Assembly: GCA_021401465.1 (NCBI GenBank)
Contig: JADDMT010000020.1
Span: 248,001-312,000 of the forward strand
Direction: 5' to 3'
Source: Teratosphaeria epicoccoides
Lineage: Eukaryota; Ascomycota; Dothideomycetes; Mycosphaerellales; Teratosphaeriaceae
DNA: 64,000 nt
Both the position numbers and the translations under genes were made by a program. Position 1 is the stretch's first letter. Every line of letters starts with the position of its first letter. Of the stretch, positions 1-9,648 are shown one piece after another. The notes beneath the pieces were generated by a model. The model saw nothing but the letters and a program-made list of their open reading frames with translations. It did no database searches and was not told the origin of the DNA.

Positions 1-611
1 TGACATTAGCGCCTTAGGACGAGTCTGCTAAAGGAAGGGTACTAGCTACTATAGAGCGCGCGTATTAGTTACGCAATGTAACTAAAAGGCTTAAAGAAAA
101 TTAGCGACAAGTAGTAAACTAGCAGGCAGAGTACTATGACGCGTAGTATAAGCGCCAAGCTTACTCTGTAGGAGATATAGTGCTATTATTAACTAAGAAC
201 TTGCGACTACTAGTGCTAAAGAGGAAGATAGCAGCCTAATTTGTCGGACTATTTCGCGTGCTAGACATAATAGGCAAATAGGCTTATTACCTAGTACTAC
301 CTTCCTAGTACTAGATCTACAATGTTTTCTATGTCTCGCTACTTAAGCCTTAGAAGGGCCGAGCAGGCGAAGAGCCTGCCTATCCTATGCCTCTCGCTAA
401 AGAGGGTAGCGAGTATAAGGTTAAGACTATTAGGGGTACAAGGGCACATAGCAGTATACGCTAATACCTAGTATAGTAGAAGGATTAGCTAGAGGATTAT
501 AACACCTAGGTTAATAAAGCTAACTACGAGGGCACGAAGGACCTAATTAAAGCATACCTAGCGTAGGAGAGAGGTAAGAAGAGATTAGGCAGAGGACAAA
601 GGGGAAAGTAA
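1..611 (+). pseudogene. 3' end of family-C Gypsy pol (integrase C-terminus and chromodomain), copy C1
   Basis: The plus strand reads as the end of a Ty3/Gypsy integrase. A GPY/F-like segment (GDIVLLLTKNLRL, then FYVSLL near 330-350) is followed by a chromodomain at about 405-590, with YKVKTIRG, YLV, a stop where the WK of the aromatic cage belongs, and NT followed by a stop where Trp is expected. The frame ends at TAA 609-611. In-frame TAG and TAA codons sit at positions that are normally Trp or Gln, the usual RIP outcome. Chromodomains on integrases define the chromoviruses, where the module is thought to guide integration to marked chromatin. The element enters from outside the window, and its antisense gene follows tail to tail 113 bp downstream. 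Confidence 0.75.
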
Positions 612-724
612 GCCTAGGGGAAACGGCATTATAGGCTACCTATATTTTGGCCCTAGGCAGGGCGCAAAAGCTAAGCATGCTTGTAGCTAGAGCTGCCTAC
701 CCCCTAAGAGTGCCTAAATTAGGG

Positions 725-1803
725 CTACTTATTACCCTCTACTACTATCTCCGCATTATCCCCTACTACTATGTTCGTATCCTCCTCCGCCTCTATGTCT
801 TGATTATCGTCAGGGCGACGACCTAGGAGGTCTATAAGGCCCTTACGCTCCTAGTAAGGGGTTAGCAGACGACAATTAGACAGGGAGTATTCACGGGATA
901 TGCTTACCTCTATCTTGTCATTAAGGTAGGCCTAGAGCCTACTCATGGTAGCGTTAGCGCAAGTAAGATCCGCGTAAGGCACGCGGGCATCTAGGAACTA
1001 TTAGCAGGTTAGCATGCGACGAGCGAACAACAGGCTAGAGGACTTATAGTACAGCTAAGCTTAAAGAGGCCTACTAAGGCCTATGTGTTCTGCTTAGTAG
1101 CGGCGACAGCCTAGCTACTACTACCTGCTAGCGCGGCGCTAGTAGCACGCTTAGCCTTAGCCGTAATAGCAGGGAAGCGCTTAGGTATAGAGTCGCGGTT
1201 ACACTATAGCCTCTATAGATAGTTAGTACCTAAAACCTATGCCTAAGGTATATGACAAATAGGCGGAAAACATGCCTTAAGTAGCAGGCGCTAGTTCGTA
1301 GCAGCATCTAGGAAGGCCCGCTAGGCTACGGCGTAATCCTCGTTAGTAGTATCAGGATCGCGCCTAACACGCTTAGCCTTAGCGTAGGCGCGGAGCACGA
1401 CATTATATTTAGCCGCTATAGCCTAGTTTATAGGGGTACATACGTAGTTACTCTTACTATAGCTACAAGCATAGTTAGTAGTTACAACAAGTAGGAGAAG
1501 TGTAAGCCTCAGGCAGACAAAGAGGCATACTATTTATAAAGCTTCTACTATCCTAACTTAAAGCATGCGTTATATTACCTATACTCTAAAATCAAGTTAA
1601 TAGCGCCCTACGTATGTTTAAAGCAAGCAACATGTACTAGGAAGGCTAATATACTACGCGTAGTACTTGTAGTCGTTAACAAGTAGCTCCTTACTATAAC
1701 CGTAGTAAGAGGAGGGCATAAATTAAGCAGGCTAGGCGCCTGTTAACCTCGTAGGAGTAGCTAGCGTAGCGCTAGTAGCGATCTTAGAACCTTTAGGAGG
1801 CAT
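725..1803 (-). pseudogene. Antisense five-exon gene of family-C element (C1 copy, complete but RIP-mutated)
   Basis: Read on the minus strand, an ATG at 1803 opens five exons: 1803-1638, 1585-1531, 1462-1276, 1212-1075 and 997-725. They total 819 nt, exactly 273 codons including the stop at 725-727. The four introns (52, 68, 63, 77 nt) end in AG. Branch-like TATTAAC, TACTAAC, TACTAAC and TGCTAAC lie shortly upstream. The 5' sites are GTACAT, GTATGC, GCATGT and GTAGGC. In-frame stops occur where Trp or Gln would fit. The product starts MPPKGSK. Exons 2-3 have a region with Cys, and Tyr in possible Cys places, that can be read as CX2CX6C (residues YKYYSKSNYVC). A Lys/Arg-rich helical part and a highly acidic tail follow. 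I do not recognise a named family. The gene converges on pol, 113 bp from its stop. Confidence 0.7.
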
Positions 1804-1858
1804 GTTAAAAGGTTAATGTAATAAAGAAAGTCAGGATTACTACATGCGAATAGTAGAC

Positions 1859-1864
1859 TTTATA
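1859..1864 (-). promoter_or_regulatory. TATA-like box of the family-C antisense gene
   Basis: On the minus strand TATAAA lies 56 bp upstream of the antisense ATG at 1803. The position suits a fungal core promoter. It supports an own promoter for the antisense gene, independent of the sense LTR. Confidence 0.45.
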
Positions 1865-2166
1865 CCTGCGCGCTATTTACGCTACGGAAGCTTCTTGTAG
1901 CTATAAACTCCCTGTTACTACAAGCATCTAGCGCTAGAACTAATTAGAACTAACGAGCGTGTTTGCGGCATACTTTACATAGTGACAAAGAGTCATGTTA
2001 CCTAAGTCATGACTCTAGCATGATTTATAACCTGCCTCTGCGAGGAAGGGGGTTTAGAAGGAGGCTACCTGCTTACGGAGTAAACCGTAGGGGACCTGAT
2101 CTTGCTTAGCGTAGGAAGGAAGCTCTCTAAGTGTCAAGATGACCCTTATAGGAGAAGGGGGTAAAT
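1865..2166. other. Non-coding 3' region of C1
   Basis: I find no coherent frame here. It lies between the antisense gene and the sequence shared with the family-C LTR end, so it is probably 3' untranslated sequence and the unshared part of the LTR. The exact 5' border of the LTR cannot be fixed from two diverged copies. Confidence 0.4.
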
Positions 2167-2373
2167 GATACTAGACAGCCGAGCTATAGGCTTATCCGGT
2201 TATGCTAACGAGCTAAGCCGCACGTGACATACGCAGGCGTATCTCATGCGCTTCGTAGGAGAATTAAAGAAGGGTAGTAATTAGTTTTTTTAGACCTTAC
2301 CCTATTATTAGGGATAGAGGCTCTATATGCTACTACATACCTACGTATTAATTACTAGTCGCATACTATATTA
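2167..2373 (+). repeat. Family-C LTR, 3' portion
   Basis: About 200 bp are shared with 53546-53745, most clearly from GCTAAGC onwards to a common end CATACTATATTA. At 53745 this end is followed directly by a gag-like sequence, which fits an LTR boundary. Here it forms the downstream end of C1 and abuts the inverted copy C2. Confidence 0.5.
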
Positions 2374-2429
2374 AATAGTAAGTGCTACTTGCTTTAAACA
2401 TACGCGGCATGTTACTAACTTAGTTCTAG

Positions 2430-3293
2430 AGTATAGGCCGTACATAGCATGTTTTAAGCTAGGATAGTAGAAGCACTATAAGTAGTATGTAACTTTGCCT
2501 GCCTTAGACATATACTTCTCTAGCTTAGCGCTACTACTAACTATGCTTGTAGCTATAGCAAGAGTAACTACGTGTACATGCCTATAAACTAGGCTATAGT
2601 AGCTAAGTATAACGTCATGCTCCGCACTTACGCTAAGGCTAAGCGTATTAGGCATAACCCTATTACTACTAACAAGGACTATGCTATAGCCTAGCAGGCG
2701 TACCTAGACGCTACTATGAACTAGTACCTACTACTTAAGGTATGTTCCTTACTTGCTTGTTACATACCTTAGTCATAAGTTTTAGGTACTAACTGTCTAT
2801 AGAGGCTATAGTGTAATTGTAACTCTATCCCTAAGCGCTTCCCTGCTATTATAGCTAAGGCTAAGCGCGCTACTACCGCGGCATAAGCAGGTAGTAGCAG
2901 CTAGGCTGTCGCCGCTACTAAGTAGAACATGTAGGCCTTAGTAGGTCTCTTTGAGCTTAGTCGCGCTATAAGTCCCCTAGCTTGTCGTTTACTTGTCGCA
3001 TACTAACCTGCTAATAGTTCCTTGATGCCCGCATGCCCCGCGCGAATCTTACTCGCGCTAACGCCGCTATAAGTAGGCTCTAGGCCTGCCTTAATAACAA
3101 GATAGAGGTAAGTATATCCTGTAACTACTCCTTGTTAGATCGTCGCCTGCTAACCCCTTGCTAGGAGCATAAGGGCCTTATAGACCTCCTAGGTTGTTGT
3201 CCTGACAAGAATGAGGACATAGAGGCAGAGAATGATGCAAATGTAGTAGTAGAGGATAATGCAGACATAGTAGTAGAGGATGATAATAAGTAG
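2430..3293 (+). pseudogene. Antisense gene of family C, second copy (C2), first exon missing
   Basis: This is the inverted counterpart of the gene at 725-1803. The exons are 2430-2484, 2553-2739, 2803-2940 and 3018-3293. The introns are 2378-2429, 2485-2552, 2740-2802 and 2941-3017. Every intron and internal exon has the same length as in the other copy. The splice sites are better preserved: GTAAGT, GTATGT, GTATGT and GTAGGT, each with an upstream TACTAAC (for example 2535-2541 and 3001-3007) and a terminal TAG that was probably CAG. Exon 1 is lost where the LTR ends at 2373. The last exon ends in an acidic tail and TAG 3291-3293. Remaining in-frame stops fit RIP at Gln or Trp codons. Confidence 0.7.
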
Positions 3294-3406
3294 CCCTTAA
3301 CAGGCACTCTTAGGGGTTAGGCAGCTTCGGCTGTAAGCATACTTGGCTTTTACGCCCCGCCTAGGGCTAAAATATAGGTAGCCTATAATGCTATTTTCCT
3401 CTCTAG

Positions 3407-4119
3407 GCTTACCTTTTCCCTTTTCCTCTGCCTGATCTCCTCTTACCCTTCTCCTATACTAGGTATGCTTTAATTAGGTCCTTTACACGCTTATAATTAG
3501 CTTTGTTAACCTAGATATTATAATCCTCTAGCTAATCCTTCTACTATACTAGGTATTAGCGTATACTGCTATGTACCCTTATACCCCTAATAGCCTTAAC
3601 CTCATACTTGCTATCCTCTTTAGCGAGAGGCATAGGATAGGCAGGCTCTTTGCCTGCTTAGCTATTCTAAGGCTCTAGTAGTAAGACATAGAAAACATTA
3701 TGAATCTAGTATTAGGAAGGCAGTACTAGGCAATAAGCCTAATTACTAATTACGTTAAGTACACGAAATAGTCTGACAAATCAGGCTACTATCTTCTTCT
3801 TTAGCACTAGTAGTTACAAGTTCTTAGTTAATAACAACACTATATTACCTCCAGAATATGCTTGGCGCTTATGCTACGCATCATAGTACTCTACCTGCTA
3901 GTTTACTATCTGTCTCTAATTCTCTTTAAGCCTTTTAGTTACGTCGCGTAACTAATGCGCGCGCTCTATAGTAGCTAGTACCCTCCCTTTAGCAGACTTG
4001 TCCTAAGGCACTAATGTCGAGGAATGCTAGAATCCTAATACTACCTAAAAGGGCGACATGCTAGTAGCTGTATTGTCGCATACATTGCTCGCATATTCGG
4101 CTTATATGTTACAGAATAG
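3407..4119 (-). pseudogene. 3' end of family-C pol (integrase C-terminus), inverted copy C2
   Basis: The minus strand repeats the pol end seen at 1-611, including LLLTKNL, the FYV segment and the region before it reaching into the integrase core. Identity with the other arm is high, and the differences I compared are mostly transitions. The reading frame is broken by TAG and TAA at Trp or Gln positions. The copy stops abruptly at 4119, where the LTR of element B begins, so B was inserted into this element. Confidence 0.65.
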
Positions 4120-4410
4120 TGTTACGGAACACCGCTATAACAGAGGAGTCATATAATGCCCTCTAAGTCATACGATGCGACTCTGTTTTAGAAGCTTCCG
4201 TAGTAGCTAAGACAGAGAACATAGCTTAGTAACAGAGACTGTCTCTGTTAGAGCATAGTTTCTAATAGAGCATAATAGAGACATACTCTGTTATATACTA
4301 ATGTCTCCTATGTATTTAGGAACACTAAGATCCCCTTCTAGCTTAAACGTGTTTAACTCATGTTATTATCTTACTAATTAGAATTTAACCTTTGTTCCTC
4401 TTAGATTACA
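4120..4410 (+). repeat. 5' LTR of element B
   Basis: The segment starts TGTTACGGAAC and ends TTAGATTACA, so it has TG...CA ends. It is 291 bp, contains no frame, interrupts the family-C integrase at its left edge, and is followed by gag-like coding on the right. The borders are inferred from these junctions, because no second copy is in the window. Confidence 0.5.
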
Positions 4411-4439
4411 TCGTTCCCGTTTACTATTACCTCTCTAAA

Positions 4440-5046
4440 GAATAATTGCCCTATGTGACTTAACTATTCCTCTTAAGGCTTAGTTCATAGCGAGGTTAGT
4501 AACACTTTAAACGCCCTTAGGATAAGTACTACACAGCAAACTAGAAGGGGAACTCCTGCCCTAAGCGATGTAGGAAGCTCTCGCTAATAATCTAGCACTT
4601 CTTAGTCGGCTATTAACGCACTTGCTAACTACACTAAGGAGGACTCCCTCAAGGTTAGCAAGCCGGACTACTACTATGGTAACTAAGACAAGTTTAACAT
4701 CTAGCTTACCTAAATAGACATGTACTTCAAGTTTAACGACATAGGAGAAGCATAGAAACCTCTCTTCATAACAATCTTTATGCGAGGAAGAGCTTAGCAC
4801 TAGATCAAACCGTTTCTAAGGAACTACTTAGACAACAAGGAAGATTCAAGTAGAATCTTTCGATCCTAGAACTATTTAAAGAATGCTATAAAGACAGTCT
4901 ATAGAGTCTCGAACTAAATGTTAACTATAGTTTAAGTTATTTAGCATATTACTTAGAAGACGTTAGCAGCTAAGTATGCGGCTAAATTCTAGGAGTACGC
5001 GCAGGTTACTAAATAGGACGACAAAGCCCTTTAAGTTATATTCTAA
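4440..5046 (+). pseudogene. gag fragment of element B
   Basis: The plus strand reads as the N-terminal half of a Gypsy gag. SKPDYYYG, then IDMYFKFND near 4700-4745, matches the usual 'KP..Y.G....W..Q...YF' start of fungal gag. A long helical region with NYLKNAIKTV and LAAKYAAKF follows. TAG codons sit at Trp and Gln places, for example just after FNI and in LT-stop-ID. The minus-strand frame at 4561-4800 is only its complement. The fragment is cut at 5046 by the LTR of the minus-strand element A4. Confidence 0.6.
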
Positions 5047-5436
5047 TAATATAGATGTATATGCTATATAATATGAAAATATCTCGTAGTGTAATAGAGT
5101 AATCTGACCTTTCTGTAGGTACAAGATAGCGCTGCTTTCTGCTTATCGCAGAGGTAGCGCTAGAGGTGCTTATAACTCCCGGCGCTCCTTAATTAGGGAA
5201 AGCATGTCCGAGCCTAACCCCGAAGGGGTACCGTAGGGTTAGGAAGCCCCTATAGGGGTACTATAGGGTTAGCGGCGTAGTAGCATCCTACGTCAAGCAT
5301 TAATCCTACTTAGACGACATACAAGCTAATGTATATACGAAGGACCTCCTTACTACATGTAGTAGGGTCCTTGCATGCTAAGGGTAGGCATTAGAACCTA
5401 TGCGGCTCTAATAGCCCCCTAGTATTTATCGTATTA
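5047..5436 (-). repeat. 3' LTR of family-A element A4 (minus orientation)
   Basis: It is the reverse complement of the 360-bp family-A LTRs at 9240, 21150, 23714 and 56483, running from TAATATAGATG to CGTATTA. At 390 bp it is about 30 bp longer, because the segment around AGCCCCTATAGGGGTAC is partly repeated. A4 is the oldest family-A copy here, since both A1 and A2 lie inside it. Confidence 0.8.
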
Positions 5437-6075
5437 CTACCCCTCCTCCTATAAGAATGTCCCTAGCCTTACTAAGTAATACATGCAGAATATGTAGGGT
5501 ATAGGATATAGCATACCTATACTACGCAAGAGTAAACAGGTAGATAGCCTACGTGACATATGTCATACGCGCGCTTAACGCCTTCGTAGCAAGTATAGGG
5601 TAGAGGTTACTAACATAGGCGGATTTTCAAATCCGTTATATGTTAGGCAGCTTCGTAATACCTTCGCTTTATATGCAGATCGAGATATCAGGAAACTACG
5701 AGTACGTACCTTAGTTAATCTTTAAAATTATAGGGCAAGTATACGTACTAGCTTTGCTAAGTAGCTTAGCTATCCTTATTTAGTCATGACTATAAAGAAA
5801 CGCATCGTAGAACCTTAGGGCTAGTAGGAATATGTGCGGATACTCTGCGCATACTACTCGAAATAGCAGGAGCGTACCCCTGACGCAGACCTCGTCATAG
5901 TTTCATGCTAGTAAACTAGTACGAGTATAATTAGCATACATGCGTAACAGCCACGTTATCTGTCCTTACATTATTCGGTCCCTATGTAAGTTAACTAAAG
6001 GCAGGCGCTCTACGCATGTAGTTTGAGTTACTAGCTTAACAGTTATAGTAGGTAACAGGGGGGCTAGGTAGTAGG
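5437..6075. other. Non-coding spacer between A4 LTR and antisense promoter
   Basis: This is the internal region next to the 3' LTR, present in all four family-A copies (also 20515-21149, 30888-31523, 63657-64000). I see no coherent frame. It is upstream sequence for the antisense gene and may hold its control sites. Confidence 0.45.
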
Positions 6076-6083
6076 TATAAAAA
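6076..6083 (+). promoter_or_regulatory. TATA-like box of the family-A antisense gene (A4)
   Basis: TATAAAAA lies about 165 bp upstream of the antisense ATG at 6248. The same octamer is kept at the same place in A1 (20507-20514), A2 (30880-30887) and A3 (63649-63656), although the surrounding sequence has diverged. It is a plausible core promoter. Confidence 0.5.
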
Positions 6084-6247
6084 CCTCGCTACTTTCCTAA
6101 TCTTCCTGTTCTAAAACACTAATATCGACCTTCGCTTCTACTTTGCTTAGCCTGCACCTTACTATGTCTACATGTCTAACCTAGAGCTTCTTCTTCTTCA
6201 ATTAATTAATTAAGATCAATTAACTTATCTTAGTAATAATAGCTTAT

Positions 6248-7663
6248 ATGCTACAGACTAAGTTCGATACTACTTGCTCTGCCCATAATTGTCGCTTATG
6301 TTAACAATGCCTTAATAAACTTAGTAGCCAAGCTACATACGTCTCTCCTCCGCGTGTTAGTAAGGCGTCCCCTACCTGCGAGGTATATGTTACTTGTACT
6401 AACTAAAGCGTAGCTAAGATCTACGTTAGCAGATTTAATAAGGGTAGTGTCTACTACAATTATGTCAACTATAATAGCAAGCATCAAAAATGCTAGGACC
6501 TCCCTGTAGAGGTATACAGAGAGTATAACTAGCTCTGCTGCAACATTAATGACTTCTAGAGTACGCGTGACAAGGGGATTACTAAAGGTACTCTAACTAT
6601 GTACTAGCTATAGGCTAAGTACTACGAAGTACTCGCCTACCTGCTTAGCACTCTCTCGTGCTTCGCCGTAGCTACTAACTATTCTTATAGCAGTGTTTGC
6701 TTCGACTCTCTACTAACAGGCAAAAACGTTTGTCTAGGTCTAATCGCAGACTTAGTCTAGAAGATCTTGAAGGTGCTAACTATTAGGGTTAAGACCTTCG
6801 CCATAGTACGCATATAGTGTAGGTACTCTCTAAGAATAAATGCTAACTTCCTCTGCTAGACTTAAGTAGGGGTCGCGAACTACCTGACTAGCCGCTAGCG
6901 TTAACAACTCGGGGCCCTTGCCTCTATTAATAATGACTTTAAGACATAGATGATCCGCAAGAAAGTCGTCAAGCAATTTACCGTCCCTGCCGCTAAGGCT
7001 ACGCCCTAGCGCTATACCGCGAGGCAGCCTGCCTCTAAGCTAGTCTAGAGGACTAAGCTATAAGTTATCTACTTAACTCCTGTCGCGTACGTATAGCTAA
7101 CACATTGTAGCGCCGCTACCTATGCTGCCTTAACACTACTATCTAAGAAGAGGAAGAAGGCTAGGGCTAAGATTAAGGTTAACGACAAGAAAGCCGAACC
7201 TTCCCTACTTGCGATCTGCATAGCGTCCGCTAAGACACTAAAGCATAAGCCTCTAAGCTAGATCTTTAAGGAGGAGGATAATAACGTCTAGGATACCTTC
7301 GATCCTAACGTAATCCCTTCGCGCTATAGTGTTGCCATACTAGTTATGCCTAAGGAAGACACTAAGTTCGATGATGTTATTAACACTCATGTCAAGAAGT
7401 GCAAGATAATCTCGCGGGCGGAGCGTAATAGCCGCAAGCGCGCCTAAGTCTCTTCGCCTTCTAATGCTAAGGATGAGGAGGAGGTAGTTATTACAACTAC
7501 ACGTAGTAAGGCTGTCGCTAGCTCTCTAGCTACTACAGGCTCTAAAGACAAGCTCCCTCGCAACCTACTAAAGAAGAAGATGCTAGCCTCTCTTTATAGC
7601 GTTACTACTCCTAGCACTCCTAGTTGCCTCGGGTTGTTTAGTAGTCCCTGTGTAGGGAGGTAG
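6248..7663 (+). pseudogene. Antisense gene of family A, A4 copy (472 codons with stop)
   Basis: One frame runs from ATG 6248 to TAG 7661-7663. It is broken only by stops where Gln or Trp codons are expected. The N-terminal quarter is Cys-rich: residues 10-22 include C, C, C and C, then C-V-T-C, and then the counterpart of CVNCNSKHQKC, with Tyr in place of two Cys here. A helical middle follows (EVYREYNQL, LTGKNVCLGLIADL). The C-terminal third is basic, with SKKRKKARAKIK and AERNSRKRA as likely nuclear signals. The product ends VGR. It faces pol tail to tail. I do not recognise a named family; a zinc-binding nuclear protein is an inference. Confidence 0.65.
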
Positions 7664-7699
7664 TCCTTAGCGGACTATAACAAGAAAGACTCTTCTACT

Positions 7700-9239
7700 T
7701 TAGGTTTAGTCAGGAAGCCCTTAACTAGTAGTCGCTAAGTACTAGCTACGAAGCTAGTCTAAGCATGTCTCTTGTTTTCTCTTCCTTTAGTTCATCCTAG
7801 GGGTGCCTTTTAGTAACAATGATGTATAAGTAGGGCATTTGTTTCTCGTTGTTACTTCGCGCGTTATGCACTATATATGCATATTAAGAACTCTGCTCCG
7901 AAACTCTTATCTTCCTACAAATCGACCTTCTTAAGCCCTACTTACGCCTCCTCTACTCTTCGAACTCACGAATAGCTTCTAGAGTATTCTTATAGTCTTT
8001 AGTTAGAACCTATTATATATACTTAGGTAGGTATCCTTTCTACTTTACTAGATAGTATAGTATGCCTTTACACTACATACTGTCCTTAATACTCTTAACT
8101 TCCTACTCTTTGTTCTCTTCTGCTACTAGCATTAGGTCTGTAGGCTCTTCGCCCTTACGCTATACCTATAGTTTAAGTAGAGATACGTAGAAGACGTTAT
8201 GCACATAATACGACAATAGCAACAATAGCTAGTACGCCTGTAAGCCTATTACGTCACGTATCTAGAAGGGTCTAATGAACCTTAGCATTATCTTCTTACT
8301 CGGAAGTTTGAGCTTAAGATTCTTCGTTAATAGTAACTTCTTCGTACTAATTACATATTACATCGGTTTAGCATAGGCGTTATTATGTTTAATCTAGGAT
8401 TCTAAGGCCTTTTTCTAGTATTTAATTAGTACTAAATGTACCTCGCGCATACGCCGCGCTAATTCTATGGCGGCTAGCACTCTCTCCTTAGACGACTTGT
8501 CCTAAGGCGGTTCTAGGTGTATTTCTAGATCAAAGCTATAAAGAATCTGAAATGGCGACATGCGCATAGTAGCATGTACGCTGTTATTAACTACGAATTC
8601 CGCTATAGGAATTGCGTTAGCCTAGGCATCCTAGTTCTTAGCGTAGTAGTACTAGAGGTACTACTTAAGGGTCTAGTTTATACGTTTAGTCTGACTATTA
8701 GTCTGCAGATAGAATGCTATACTTAGGCGGTACTTAACACACGCCTTAAACATAAATTCTTGCTAGTATTTACTAGTAAAGACAGAACCTTAATCTAATA
8801 GAATACTTCGGGGGACACTAAAGCGCTATATGACTTTGTCACGAAGTAGTTACGCAAGCTTGCTACTTATACACTTTTTTATATATAGGATGAAGACATT
8901 TATCTTTAAGTATCGCTCGACTACTATAAGGACAGCATTAACTATATTGCCTCTCTACTTTACTAGCAGCAAATTAGTAATGAAATCTATAGTTAAGTCT
9001 TGCTATAGTCTCTCTAGTAGTAGGAGTACCTAAGCATCGCTATAGGGGTAATAGCGCCAAGATTTGCTAATCTAGCATGTCTAGCAGGATTTGACATATG
9101 ACCTGCAAGTTTATTGTCATGATAAAGACAGAGGAGTTACAAACAGAGTATGTAGTTAGTAGGTACGTAGAGCCTATTACTAAAGTACTACAAGTCGCTA
9201 GACTTAGTCTAGTACTTTAGACTACCTGTAGTATCCTAG
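7700..9239 (-). pseudogene. A4 pol, integrase and chromodomain part
   Basis: The minus strand carries the family-A integrase and chromodomain, matching A1 16700-18100 in reverse. Stops lie at the usual Trp and Gln positions. The plus frame at 8830-9033 is the complement of the integrase core, not a gene. The element is interrupted at 9239 by A1 and continues at 21515, after the duplicated CCTAG. Confidence 0.7.
9235..9239 (+). repeat. Target-site duplication of A1, left copy (CCTAG)
   Basis: CCTAG at 9235-9239 is repeated at 21510-21514, directly outside the two LTRs of A1. Uninterrupted copies have a single CCTAG-type site at this place in pol. Confidence 0.85.
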
Positions 9240-9599
9240 TAATATAGTTGATAGTAGGGGGCCATTAGAACCGCATAGGTTCTAATGCCTACCCTTAGCA
9301 TGTAGTAACCCTACTACATATAGTAAGGGGGTCCTTCGTACATGCGTTAGCTCATATGTCGTCTAAGTAGGATTAGTTGTCGACGTAGGACGCCCCTATG
9401 TCGCTAACCCTACAGTACCTATATAGGTTTAGGCTCGGACATGCTTTCCCTAATTAAGGAGCGTCAGGGGTTATAAGCACCCTTAGCGCTACCTCTGCGA
9501 TAAGCAGAAAGCAGCGCTGTCTTATACCTACTAAAAGGTCAGATTACTCTGTTACACTGCGAGATATTTCTATATCATATAGCATATACATCTATATTA
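9240..9599 (+). repeat. 5' LTR of A1
   Basis: It is 360 bp, starts TAATATAGTTG (TGATACGGTTA in less mutated copies) and ends CATCTATATTA. It differs from the 3' LTR at 21150-21509 mainly by transitions. Confidence 0.85.
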
Positions 9600-9648
9600 G
9601 TTCTGCTTTCTCCCCCCTGCTTTGCAGTCTAGTAGAGAATACTACGAT

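Larger units (their letters stand above)
1..4119. repeat. Large inverted repeat formed by two family-C 3' ends
   Basis: 1-1640 and about 2374-4019 are inverted copies of the same pol-end plus antisense-gene segment, separated by roughly 730 bp that include the LTR end of C1. The arms differ by many transitions, so the pair is old or was mutated independently. Two tail-to-tail elements, or a fold-back duplication, would both give this layout. Confidence 0.65.
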
